Shown piece after piece: positions 53,840 through 62,455 of a stretch of DNA of 64,000 nucleotides; position 1 is the first letter of the stretch, and every line of letters starts with the position of its first letter. A program made the translations under genes and the position numbers. Under the pieces are notes generated by a model. The model was not told the DNA's origin. It saw only the letters and a list, made by a program, of their open reading frames with translations, and made no database searches. Source of the DNA: Haloplanus litoreus (GTDB lineage Archaea > Halobacteriota > Halobacteria > Halobacteriales > Haloferacaceae); NCBI RefSeq assembly GCF_042677945.1, contig NZ_JBHUDN010000003.1; one strand, given 5' to 3'.

Positions 53840-53873
53840 CGTTTGGACGTTGAGACTATAGCGGGTTTAGCGG
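53840..53873 (+). repeat. Copy of the dispersed ~34-nt repeat
   Basis: Matches the reverse complement of 10151-10184 at about 30 of 34 positions: CGTTTGGACGTTGAGACTA, then GCGGGTTTAGCGG. It begins 10 bp beyond the right inverted repeat. Confidence 0.5.
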
Positions 53874-54110
53874 ATTTGAAATACGCGAGCGGGAGTGAGC
53901 AAACGAAGAGAGCGACCGATTCGTGACGGTCGTGTCTGAACCAGATTTGCGAAAGTGTCCGGATATCGTGGGTCGGACTGTCGAACGACGGCAGAGAATC
54001 CCGTTCATTCGCCGTACGGCGGGCGAGAGTCGGCACCCAGCTTGTGGTATTTTGACGAGCCCCAATAAGGTTGATTCGATACCCTTTATTTGGGCTCGGA
54101 GCCGTTTTCC

Positions 54111-55562
54111 ATGAGCTTACGACCAATGGGAGACGATACGACTCTCCAGGAGCAGCACGAATACGGGTCTGACCTGTATCGGACGCTCGTTGAGGAGGTA
54201 AACGATCTCGCAACAGTCGTCGAGACTGACGGGACGATAACCTACGTCAGTCCGGCCGTCACACGGGTTCTCGGCTACGACCCCGACGAATTGGTTGGCC
54301 ACGAGGGATACGAGTTCGTCCATCCCGAGGACCGGGAACGAAACGCCGACGCGCTGGAGGCCGTTCTATCGGACCCTTCTGAACCCGAGACTGTCGAAGT
54401 CCGATTCCGCCACGCCGACGGCTCGTGGCGCTGGATCGAGGCCACAATGCGGAACCGACTCGACGACGGCATCATCGATGGGATTCTCCTCAGCAGTCGG
54501 GATATCACTGAGAGAAAGGAGTACGAGCTCGAAGCCCAGGAGCTCGCCGAAGAGTACGAAGCCCTCTTGAACAACGTGGAGGATGCCATCTTTCTCGTCA
54601 ATGTCGAAGAAGGTGGGGACAGTGTACAATTTGGATTTGAACGCCTCAGTCCCTCCTACGAGCGCCAAACCGGAATTACGACAGAGGATGTGCAGGGCCG
54701 GACACCACGAGATGTGTTCGGTGAGAAGCAGGGGTCCGAGTTAGAAGCGAACTATCACCGCTGTGTCAACGCCGGCGAACCTATCTCGTACCAAGAGGAA
54801 CTCCGAGTCGGCGACGGAGCACGGTTCTGGCAAACGAAGCTTGCCCCGGTACTCTCCGATGCTGAGATAACACGCCTCGTTGGAGTCACTCGGAACGTGA
54901 CCGATCGCGTCGAACGGGAGCGGCAGTTACATCAGCAGAACGAACTCCTCGAAGAGTTTGCGAGCGTTATTTCGCACGATTTACGCAATCCGCTCAACGT
55001 CGCACAGGGTCGTGCCACGCTCCTTGCCGAGCAGGCAGAAAGCGATCATCTTGATCCACTCCTGCAGGCACTCGACCGGATGGAAGCGATCGTTGAAGAC
55101 ACGTTGACGCTTGCTCGCCAAGGCGACACGATAAGCGAAACCGAGTCGATCAGCGTGACCGATCTCGTCGGGAAGTGCTGGGCGACAGTAGATACGGATG
55201 ACGCAACCATCGAGGTCATCGACGAGATGACGTTCCAAGGCGACCACGACCGGCTACGGCACGTTTTCGAGAACCTGTTCCGGAACGCCGTTGAACACGG
55301 TGGGTCCGACGTGACCGTCCGAGTCGGATGTCACGGTAAAAAGGGAATCTACGTCGAAGACGACGGGACAGGAATTCCAGTCGAAAAGCGTGAATCGGTG
55401 TTCGAACCGGGGCATTCGTCGGCACGTGGTGGTACTGGTTTCGGGTTGACTATCATAAAACGAATCGTGGAAGCCCATGGCTGGGAGCTGTCTGTAACCG
55501 ATGGAACTGATGGTGGAGCACGATTTGAGTTCGAGATGGGGAAACAGGGAGAGTTCGTGTGA
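54111..55562 (+). CDS. PAS-domain sensor histidine kinase
   Basis: 483 aa from ATG 54111. The TATA-like CCTTTATTTG about 27 bp upstream suggests a leaderless transcript. An alternative start is ATG 54126. Two PAS domains (about residues 18-135 and 150-275), an H-box in SVISHDLRNPLNVAQG, N-box ENLFRNAVEHGG, G-boxes VEDDGTGIP and GTGFGLTIIKRIVEAHG. No transmembrane helix, so a cytosolic sensor. Confidence 0.9.
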   Translation: MSLRPMGDDTTLQEQHEYGSDLYRTLVEEVNDLATVVETDGTITYVSPAVTRVLGYDPDELVGHEGYEFVHPEDRERNADALEAVLSDPSEPETVEVRFRHADGSWRWIEATMRNRLDDGIIDGILLSSRDITERKEYELEAQELAEEYEALLNNVEDAIFLVNVEEGGDSVQFGFERLSPSYERQTGITTEDVQGRTPRDVFGEKQGSELEANYHRCVNAGEPISYQEELRVGDGARFWQTKLAPVLSDAEITRLVGVTRNVTDRVERERQLHQQNELLEEFASVISHDLRNPLNVAQGRATLLAEQAESDHLDPLLQALDRMEAIVEDTLTLARQGDTISETESISVTDLVGKCWATVDTDDATIEVIDEMTFQGDHDRLRHVFENLFRNAVEHGGSDVTVRVGCHGKKGIYVEDDGTGIPVEKRESVFEPGHSSARGGTGFGLTIIKRIVEAHGWELSVTDGTDGGARFEFEMGKQGEFV

Positions 55563-55599
55563 TGTCCAGCCGGTTGCCTATGCACTGCGAAGAGCGGCC

Positions 55600-56808
55600 T
55601 CAACTCTCGTCACCCCAGTAACCGAACCGCGCGGCGAGTGTCGCGTCCAGATCCGCCAGTGGCACTGCCGTTGCCCTCTCGCCACCCGTCACCGTCGACT
55701 CCTTGAATCCTGAACCGGTGGCGACGAGGGCAACCCGGTCGTCCGGGGCGAGGACGCCCTCGGCGACGAGACGGCGCGTCCCCGCGAGTGTCGTCGCCGA
55801 CGCCGTCTCGACGCAGAGTCCTGCATCACGGGCGAGTCGCGCCTTCGCGTCCCGGATCTCGTCGTCGTCGACGCTCACGACGGCGCCGTCGGTGGCTCGG
55901 GCGGCCGCGAGCGCACGGGTCCCGCTCGGCGGGTCGGCGTTGGCGATGGAGTACGCGATGGTCTCCCCACCCGTGGCCGGTGACACCGTCTCCGATCCGT
56001 TCCGGAAGGCAGTCGCGACGGGATCACACGCCGCCGCCTGAACGAAACAGAGCTTCGGCGTCGACGGGAGCGCCCCACAGTCCCGCAGGTCCCGGAGCGC
56101 CTTCCACGCGCCGCTGGCGTGCCCACCGCTGCTGATTGGCATCACGACGGCGTCCGGTGCCGAAGGACGGAAGGCGTCGACGAGTTCGAGAGTGGTCGTC
56201 TTCTGGCCCGCGACGCGCAAGGGCACGTCGGAGTTGAGGAACTCGATTCCCAGATCGTTGCCGACCCGGAGCGACTCCTCGTAGAGACGACCGTAGTCGC
56301 CGTCGATCCGCAGAATCTCCGGACCGTACTGATCGATGATCGCGAGTCGTTCGCTCGGGATGTCCGCTGGGACGAGAACTGCACAGTCCAGGTCGACCGC
56401 CGCCGCGTGGGCCGCCACGCTCATCGCCATGTTACCGTGAGAGACGGTGCCGACCGCCGAACAGCCCCGGGCGAGGGCGTCGGCGACGCCGACGGCGCTG
56501 CCGCGGTCCTTGAAACTCCCGGTCGGATGTTCGCCCTCGTCTTTCACCCAGGTGCGACACCCCGCGAAGTCGTCGAGGCGGTCGGTGCGGATCAGCGGCG
56601 TCCCGCCCGCGGCGCTCGCCAAGCCACGAAGGTCGTCGACCGGGAGCAAGTCGAGATATCGACCGATTCCCGAACGGTCGGCGTGACCACCGGGGTCGAA
56701 ATCGTCGGCATCCACGTCGAACCAGAGCGCTTCGCCGCAGGCACAGCGTGCGCCAGCCGACCGGGGAGACGACTCGCGACACCGATAACACCGCAAACTG
56801 TCGGTCAC
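55600..56808 (-). CDS. thrC: Threonine synthase
   Basis: 402 aa. Fold-type II PLP enzyme. N-terminal zinc-ribbon-like CYRCRESS and CACG, typical of archaeal threonine synthase. PLP lysine in EHPTGSFKDRGSAV. GTVSHGNMAMSVAAHAAA and SSGGHASGAWKALR are the phosphate-cup motifs. It converts O-phosphohomoserine to threonine. It starts 10 bp after the cupin gene, so the two probably form an operon. Confidence 0.85.
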   Translation of the reverse strand: MTDSLRCYRCRESSPRSAGARCACGEALWFDVDADDFDPGGHADRSGIGRYLDLLPVDDLRGLASAAGGTPLIRTDRLDDFAGCRTWVKDEGEHPTGSFKDRGSAVGVADALARGCSAVGTVSHGNMAMSVAAHAAAVDLDCAVLVPADIPSERLAIIDQYGPEILRIDGDYGRLYEESLRVGNDLGIEFLNSDVPLRVAGQKTTTLELVDAFRPSAPDAVVMPISSGGHASGAWKALRDLRDCGALPSTPKLCFVQAAACDPVATAFRNGSETVSPATGGETIAYSIANADPPSGTRALAAARATDGAVVSVDDDEIRDAKARLARDAGLCVETASATTLAGTRRLVAEGVLAPDDRVALVATGSGFKESTVTGGERATAVPLADLDATLAARFGYWGDES

Positions 56809-56818
56809 GACCGCGCCC

Positions 56819-57163
56819 TCACTCGCGGTCGGTCCAGAAGTCGAACGAGCGACCCGGGGAGAAGACGTCGAGTCCGACGGCCGTCTCGTCGCCCGTGTTC
56901 TCGACGCGGTGGGCTTCCCAAGACTCCAGGTGAACGGAGTCCCACTGCCCGAGGGTCACCTCGTCGTCCTCGGTGTAGACGGTCATCTCGCCCTGCAGGA
57001 CCAGACAGACCTGCTCGTTCTCGTGATCGTGCATCGGCGAGGAGTGGCCCGGCGGCTTCTCGAACCACTCGAAGGAGAAGGCGTCACTGCCGGCCATGGA
57101 CACGCGCTGCCAGCCTTCGTCCGGTTCGTAGGTTTCCGCGTCGTCGAACGAGACGGGGTGCAT
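56819..57163 (-). CDS. Cupin-domain protein
   Basis: 114 aa from ATG 57163. Cupin motif 1: SPMHDHENEQVCLVLQGEM. Motif 2: ESWEAHRVENTGDETAV. Two-histidine metal site and the Glu are present. It may be a small metal-binding isomerase or regulator. It is upstream of threonine synthase on the same strand. Confidence 0.85.
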   Translation of the reverse strand: MHPVSFDDAETYEPDEGWQRVSMAGSDAFSFEWFEKPPGHSSPMHDHENEQVCLVLQGEMTVYTEDDEVTLGQWDSVHLESWEAHRVENTGDETAVGLDVFSPGRSFDFWTDRE

Positions 57164-57351
57164 GGTATCCCCCTCAGCGGGAGCCATCTAAAACATTTGG
57201 AACTGCTAACAGGGTGCTCTCCACCGTCGGCGCCGGCGAACGGCTCCCCCCGCCTTCCGGGGGCTCGGGTCACGCCACCGACCCCGAGGACGACCATATA
57301 AACCGCGCCACGCCGAGATGAGCGTATGGGACGCGTACGGACGGTGAAACC

Positions 57352-58269
57352 GTGACGGTGCAGTTACCGAGTCAGATCGTCGTCGAGCGGTTTCTGCCGA
57401 CAGTTCGGTCGATGCTCGCAGCGGAACTCGCGGCTCGCGGGTTCGCCCAGCGCGAAATCGCGAGTCGTCTCGGCGTATCGCAGGCGGCCGTGAGCGGGTA
57501 TCTCTCCGGGGAGCGCGGGGGAGAGGAGCGCTTCGCCGAACATCCGCGGATGCAGGCGACGGTCGAACGGATCGCCGAAGGATTCGAGACGGGGCGAATG
57601 GACGACTACGAGGCCCTCGCCGAACTGCTGGAACTCGTGCGGGATTTCGAGGACCGCGGCCCGATCTGTGCGCTCCACGAGGAGGAGATGCCTGCCCTGG
57701 AGGGGATGGGCTGTGATCTGTGTGTACGCGGGCGTGACCGTGCAGTCCAGGCGGAACGCGAGGTGCTCTCGAACGTCCGACGGGCGGTCAGAACCTTCGC
57801 CAACGCGCCAGGGGTGGCGGCCCACGTGCCCAACGTCGGGACGAACGTGGCGATGACGCTCCCACAGGCGGCCGAGGAGACGGACGTGGCGGCCGTCCCT
57901 GGACGCATCCACGCCATGCGCGATGGGGTCAACGTGCCGGCGAATCCGGAGTTCGGTGCCTCCCACCACGTGGCGACGACGCTGCTCGCCGCGACGGCCG
58001 CCGATCCCTCGATCCGTGGAGGGGTCAACCTCGCTACGAGCGACGCCCTCCTCGCCGCAGTTCCGGAACCGTTCGAGGTGGCAGCGTTCGACGCCGACTA
58101 CGAGGACCGCCGGGCGCGGTTGGCGTCGCTCTTCGAATCGGGGGTGCCACAGGTCCTCTACCACGAGGGAGCCTTCGGCATCGAACCGATCACGTACGTC
58201 CTCGGTGGGAGCGCCGTCGAAGCCGTCGCCCGGGCGACGGACCTCGTCGCGCGGGCCGAGGAGACGTAA
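57352..58269 (+). CDS. ThiN-domain transcription regulator (ThiR-type)
   Basis: 305 aa from GTG 57352. N-terminal HTH (AAELAARGFAQREIASRLGVSQAAVSGYL), a Cys-pair region (CALHEEEMPALEGMGCDLC), and a C-terminal ThiN domain (VPGRIHAMRDGVNVPANPEFGAS, HHVATTLLAA). In the ThiR group the ThiN domain binds thiamin phosphate and the HTH represses thiamin genes. No thiamin-synthesis gene is adjacent here. Confidence 0.85.
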   Translation: MTVQLPSQIVVERFLPTVRSMLAAELAARGFAQREIASRLGVSQAAVSGYLSGERGGEERFAEHPRMQATVERIAEGFETGRMDDYEALAELLELVRDFEDRGPICALHEEEMPALEGMGCDLCVRGRDRAVQAEREVLSNVRRAVRTFANAPGVAAHVPNVGTNVAMTLPQAAEETDVAAVPGRIHAMRDGVNVPANPEFGASHHVATTLLAATAADPSIRGGVNLATSDALLAAVPEPFEVAAFDADYEDRRARLASLFESGVPQVLYHEGAFGIEPITYVLGGSAVEAVARATDLVARAEET

Positions 58270-58424
58270 ATCGCATGATGCGATAGAAAACGGCCATCGC
58301 TCGTGAGTGGAGACGACACCGGGTGGAGGGGAATAGTGCGTGGGTTTGACCGAATAGACGAGTAGACGAAACGCGGTCCTTTCGTTAGTAACCAGCCGCT
58401 CGGGAAGGCCAGGAGACGTTTGTA

Positions 58425-58830
58425 CGTCCCAGTAGGCGGGTTCGGCACGAACGTGTACGTGAACGTCTCGTCGGGGGCGATCGAGTCTTGTGTTCCGTTC
58501 GGCACCCCATCGACCGGAGTCGGGACGGGGGACTCCGTGCCAGTGAATCGCCGTCTCCTCTCGACGGCTGTTGGTCAAGTCGACGCCGAGTACGTCTCCT
58601 TCCTGAACGCGTAGCTCCGGTCCCGGGAATTGACCCTCGCACAGCAGTTGGTCGACGACGTATCGGGTGCTGGTCGAATCGTCGCGGTCCCCGTGGTGAG
58701 ACCGACGGCTGCCCTGGCTCGGCCGTGACTGTCGGGCGGGGCCTCACCGCACGACCCCCACCATCGTCGGTGCCCGGTCGCTGATCGGCACAGCCCGCGA
58801 GCGCGACGAGGAGGTACGTATGCCCAGGTG
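58425..58830 (-). pseudogene. Multicopper oxidase remnant
   Basis: On the minus strand three registers carry an oxidase N-terminus: lipobox-like YLLVALAGCADQ, then GQFPGPELRVQEGDVLGVDL and EETAIHWHGV (first copper-binding HWHG), then IAPDETFTYTF. The pieces are separated by frameshifts, and no second half follows. A lipoprotein oxidase gene was here and is broken. Confidence 0.75.
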
Positions 58831-59047
58831 ATCGTCACCACGCCGGTCGCAAGGGACGTGAGTCCGCGCGGCGCACTCTGGTACCCGAGGAGTTGGCGCG
58901 AGATCCCCGAATCGTCGTAGAAGTGCAGACGACACCGAAGCGGGAACCCTTCCACACATCCGCGACGGGGAGACGTCCGCTCGGCCGAGAGTTCGTGACC
59001 GTCCGCTCTTATTACGTCGGAACTACGACAGTTGAGTAAGAACTCCG

Positions 59048-59599
59048 ATGACAGATCTGGATCCACTGCGGGTCGAATACACGACAGTGACGAAACTCAT
59101 CGACTTTCTCAAGTATGCGGTCGAGAGTATCAGCCTCGGCTTCGATCGGTGGGACGAAGAGTACGTGCGCGGACCGGGATTGTATTTCGTGATCGTGACC
59201 GGTGTTCACTCCGGGTCGTACGCTGATTCGTTGGGCGAGAACACGTGGCCGACCGACTCCTGTCGGGTCGTGTCGGAGGACCTCGATAGTTTCGTCGAGG
59301 CGGCACGCACGGTTGGGTTCACACGCGATGGGGCGGTTATCATCAGCACTGACGGCACCATCCAAGGCCAGATGGTTCGAGTCAAAAGTCAGAGTAGCGT
59401 CGAGGATAACACGACGATTGACTACGCCGACTGGATGGGGACGAAACACTTGAGCGCCATCGAGGTTTCGGTTCGTGCGGAAGTGGTGGCCGCGATCACA
59501 CTCAGCGAGGAGGACGGACGTATGTCTGTGTTCCAAGATGGCGGGTACGAGGACTACCAGCGCCACGAACTAGGGGGTGAGTGGCGTCCGACGGACTGA
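59048..59599 (+). CDS. dacZ: Diadenylate cyclase DacZ (DisA_N-type)
   Basis: 183 aa. Haloarchaeal DacZ-like: PGLYFVIVTGVHSGSYAD, RDGAVIISTDGTIQGQMVR (the DGA ATP-binding motif) and KHLSAIEVSVRAEVVAAITLSEE, which corresponds to the RHR-type region. It makes cyclic di-AMP from two ATP; c-di-AMP affects osmotic and K+ balance. The normal chromosomal gene in haloarchaea is essential. This copy may be a second one, as it lies next to mobile DNA. Confidence 0.82.
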   Translation: MTDLDPLRVEYTTVTKLIDFLKYAVESISLGFDRWDEEYVRGPGLYFVIVTGVHSGSYADSLGENTWPTDSCRVVSEDLDSFVEAARTVGFTRDGAVIISTDGTIQGQMVRVKSQSSVEDNTTIDYADWMGTKHLSAIEVSVRAEVVAAITLSEEDGRMSVFQDGGYEDYQRHELGGEWRPTD

Positions 59600-59678
59600 T
59601 CCGGAACGACTCGACAGTGACGAACCGTCCGTCCGATCACTGGCCACTCACTACCGGGACCCCCCACCAGGGTCCTGT

Positions 59679-60349
59679 TCAGAGTAGTTGCTTCCCTGCG
59701 ACGGCGAACGATCGAAGCCACTCGTTTGCAGTTTCTGCTTCGGCATTGCTAAAACAGTTGGAGAAACTGGTAGTTCTTCGTTTTACCTCGCAAAAGACAC
59801 GTTCGACGCTGTTCCGATTTCCGTGACGTTCGTATCTGAAATCGAGGCCGTGGCGACGGCAGGCGTCGTTCAGTGGTGTCGCGCCATCGACGAGCAACAC
59901 GGCGTCGTCGACGTCGTGTTGCTCGCGTAATTCACGAAAGAACGCGTGAGCGATAACGTTGGTTCTCGTCGGTTCACGCGTTGTGTGGAGAATTCGTTCG
60001 TCTCCGGATCGACCGCGGCGTACAGCCAATACTGCTCGTCGTTGAGTCGGATCACCGTTTCGTCAACCGCAACGTGACCCGGGCTTCGATCCTCTTCGGG
60101 CTGTAAATCGGCTTTGTGGACCCAGTTGTGGACGGTGGATCGTGCCCGTTCAACACCGAATACCTCAAGAATAGGGACAGTATTCGAAAGTGATCGTCCA
60201 GCAAGGTGAAGCTGAATACTGAGCGTCACCAACAGCCGCGGTGTTGCCTCTCGTTCCACAAAAACGAGAGTAGTAGTTGCGGTATCGACGAGATCGTCCG
60301 CGAGACGACCCTGCCAGAAATCGATGTCCTCGCGGCCGATCGATTGCAC
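59679..60349 (-). pseudogene. IS6-family transposase (frameshifted)
   Basis: From GTG 60349: GREDIDFWQGRL, the DDE Asp in HVAVDETVIRLND, WLYAAVDPETNEF, then a shift at about 60000 into LHTTREPTRTNVIAHAF, the second Asp in AVLLVDGATPL and Glu in SVERVFCEVKRRT. IS6-type fold is intact but the frame is broken. The right end abuts an Orc1 fragment. No target duplication was visible. Confidence 0.85.
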
Positions 60350-60359
60350 ACCCCAGGGG

Positions 60360-60840
60360 ACGACCCGCTGGTGCGGGGTGAGTGAGTCGAGGCTCTTCTG
60401 CTTGATCTGGGCCCGAGCATCCTCGGCGGCGTCCAGGAGGATGTCATTAGTGATCCGATCCTGATTTTCACGGTCGGCCCTGCTGGCCCCCGTCCGGAGG
60501 ATACCGATCGCGAGGCGGGCGTCGCCGGCGGCCGCGTCGGCGATCCGGTAGAACTGGTCGTCGGTGATTACGTGCTCGTCGAGGCCCCACTTCGCGCGAG
60601 CACTCAGGATGTCGTACAGCTGCTCGTCGTGGTACTTGTCCATTCGGACGTGCTCGCTGGAGCGGAGCCGACTCACGAGGCGGTCGTCGACGCGGCTGAA
60701 CAGCTCCTCTTCCTTGTTCGCGATGCAGATGATTGCGAACTGCGGGAGGCTGTGGAGATCGTAGATGACACTGGGGTCCTCCAGTTGGTCGACTTCGTCG
60801 AGGATGACGACCTTTATCGAGCGCGACACAGAATCTGATG
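60360..60840 (-). pseudogene. Orc1/Cdc6 replication protein fragment
   Basis: About 160 residues of an AAA+ initiator: Walker B in KVVILDEVDQLED, sensor-1 IICIANKEEELFSRVDDRL, sensor-2 region DAAAGDARLAIGILRTGA, ending KQKSLDSLTPHQRV. Walker A and the C-terminal winged helix are missing. It is fused in frame to the transposase. It is a relic of a replication gene cut by the insertion or a deletion. Confidence 0.85.
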
Positions 60841-60949
60841 ACTGAAGAACACCCGAACCGTAGATTTCCACGAAATGGTATTGAATGGTGGCAGATGGTA
60901 GTAGACGGTATACTTAACCGTTCAGAGGACGTTTGGTTGGGTAGAGACG

Positions 60950-61501
60950 ATGACAGACTACACGAATCCCGTCACAGCGACCTTCGAACTGCAGCGGAAG
61001 TCGATCGAGCAGGGGCAGCAGGCCCTCGAACGGACCGTCGACCTCCAGCAACGCGTCGGTGAAGCAGTCATCGACGGCATCGACAGCCAGCAGTCGGCCC
61101 AGCAGCAGGCCATCGACATCCAGCAGACAGTAATCCACGCTGCTCTCGATACCATCGAGGCCAGCGTTCCCGGCTCCGAGCAGACTGTCGAGGAACTCCG
61201 CGACACAGTCGACGAGCAGTACGAAGAGCTGCTGGCAAACCATCAGGAAGCCTTCGAGAACATCGTCGAGTCCGTCGACGACGGGTTTGACACCTACGAC
61301 GACCTGACCGCCACCTACGTCGAAGCACTCGGCGAGCAGATCGACGTGGTGCTGGAGGCCCACGAGGAACTCGAAGCCCCGGTGATCGACTCTATCGAGG
61401 AGCTGGGTGCGCAGACCGAGGAACTCCAAGACCAGCTCGAGGAGATGCAAAACCAAGTCCAGGACGTCTCGGAGCAGGCTGTCACCAACGTCGAAGCGTA
61501 A
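60950..61501 (+). CDS. Phasin-like coiled-coil protein
   Basis: 183 aa, rich in Gln, Glu and Asp, almost wholly helical (NPVTATFELQRKSIEQGQQA, IEELGAQTEELQDQLEEM). The composition and opening resemble haloarchaeal PhaP-type granule proteins, but this is a weak call. No PHA genes are next to it. TATA-like TACTTAACC about 35 bp before the ATG. Confidence 0.5.
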   Translation: MTDYTNPVTATFELQRKSIEQGQQALERTVDLQQRVGEAVIDGIDSQQSAQQQAIDIQQTVIHAALDTIEASVPGSEQTVEELRDTVDEQYEELLANHQEAFENIVESVDDGFDTYDDLTATYVEALGEQIDVVLEAHEELEAPVIDSIEELGAQTEELQDQLEEMQNQVQDVSEQAVTNVEA

Positions 61502-61879
61502 CGCCTCGGCGCCCTTCTTCCCGATTTTGTATTTTCATCCCGACAGCGGCGAGTACAGCGACTCGATCGCCCACTGCCTGGTTCTGTGGGACGTCGAGAC
61601 AAACGGGATCGAGACCATCCCGATGGTCTTTTGCATGAGATTCGCGCCCTCTATTCAGCATGGTCACCGGAAGCTACTCAGTCACTGTCAGCAGGCGCGT
61701 GCAAGATACAGAGAATGTCCGGGAGTAATACCGAGACACAACTGTCGTTCACAGCGACGGACAACAATCTCGATTTTTCAGACGGTTACCCGTCCTAGCT
61801 GACGCTATGCAAGAGACGTGGGGTACACTGTAGCACGGCTTTGAGAAATTATTACCTATCAAGGACTCACCGGAACTAT
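61502..61879. other. Intergenic region of about 380 bp
   Basis: No gene is supported; the open frames are shadows. Base composition falls toward AT near 61840-61870, which may be a terminator for the zinc-ribbon gene. Confidence 0.35.
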
Positions 61880-62035
61880 TCACTCTGGAATCTCGTACCA
61901 GCAGAATTCGGTCGCGTCGCACTCGGGACAGGTTTCGGTTTCGGGAGTAACCGCCGTCCCACAGTGACGGCACTCGACTATGATAGTCGGCCCGGCATCG
62001 CCGAGTAGTCGAGTGAGTACTGTCCGGATGCTCAT
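61880..62035 (-). CDS. Small zinc-ribbon protein
   Basis: 51 aa from ATG 62035 (MSIRTVLTRLLGDAGPTIIVE). Ribbon: CRHCGTAVTPETETCPEC, with two CxxC pairs. It is similar to small haloarchaeal zinc-ribbon proteins. Role unknown. Confidence 0.7.
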   Translation of the reverse strand: MSIRTVLTRLLGDAGPTIIVECRHCGTAVTPETETCPECDATEFCWYEIPE

Positions 62036-62159
62036 CGCCGGGAATCGAGTTGCGAGTGAGTTAGTCTTGGCGACTACGCTGGTCTCAGGCGCTAGTCCGC
62101 ACAAAGCTTACACCGGAAGATAGCTCGACAACCAGTTGGAAGGGAAATTGTCACACGCT

Positions 62160-62330
62160 CCCTTCCTTCCCCTGATGACCGACGATACTCGGAACACGGG
62201 CGATGCCCGAAGTGTGATGAGGATATTTCTGTCGCACACGTCTTGGTTGAAGACGAGAAAGACGAGACCGACTGGTCTGGACGGCGTGTCCCACCTGCGA
62301 CGCTGTCGTGAGTCCTGGGTGAATTCAACT
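62160..62330 (+). pseudogene. Possible frameshifted zinc-ribbon gene
   Basis: GRCPKCDEDISVAHVLVEDE is followed in a shifted frame by WTACPTCDAVVSPG and a TGA. The two CxxC pairs would make one ribbon if a single indel were removed. No good start is visible. Confidence 0.35.
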
Positions 62331-62334
62331 GAAA

Positions 62335-62395
62335 CGGTAGCGCGGAGTCCCCTTCCTCAAGGTGCGACCGAAGGGAGCGAGTAGGGAGGGGAGGA
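62335..62395 (+). repeat. Right-end-like stem-loop upstream of TnpB
   Basis: CCCCTTCCT and AGGGAGGGG pair at 8 of 9 positions around a loop; GAGCGAGTAGGGAGGGG closely resembles GAGCGAAGTAGGGTAGGG just after the TnpB gene. It may be a remnant of another IS200/IS605-type end. Confidence 0.4.
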
Positions 62396-62403
62396 GCGCG
62401 TTC

Positions 62404-62444
62404 GTATCAGTGACAATCACCTGCTTATAAGCTGCCTCTGATAC
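62404..62444 (+). repeat. Putative left-end hairpin of the TnpB element
   Basis: GTATCAG and CTGATAC (7-bp inverted repeat, 27-base loop) lie just before the TnpB GTG, as in IS200/IS605 left ends. The loop contains a TATA-like TTATAAG. Confidence 0.45.
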
Positions 62445-62455
62445 ACATTGAAAGT

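Noticed and set aside
53874..54110. A gene between the recombinase unit and the PAS kinase
   Set aside because: The open frames are short, lack motifs and overlap the dispersed repeat and the kinase promoter.
57185..57215. A third copy of the 76-nt hairpin repeat (CATTTGGAACTG)
   Set aside because: Only about 12 bases match and there is no hairpin.
59660..60362. Terminal inverted repeats and target duplication of the IS6-like element
   Set aside because: GGGTC-like similarity at the two ends is weak, and flanks do not match; I do not claim exact ends.
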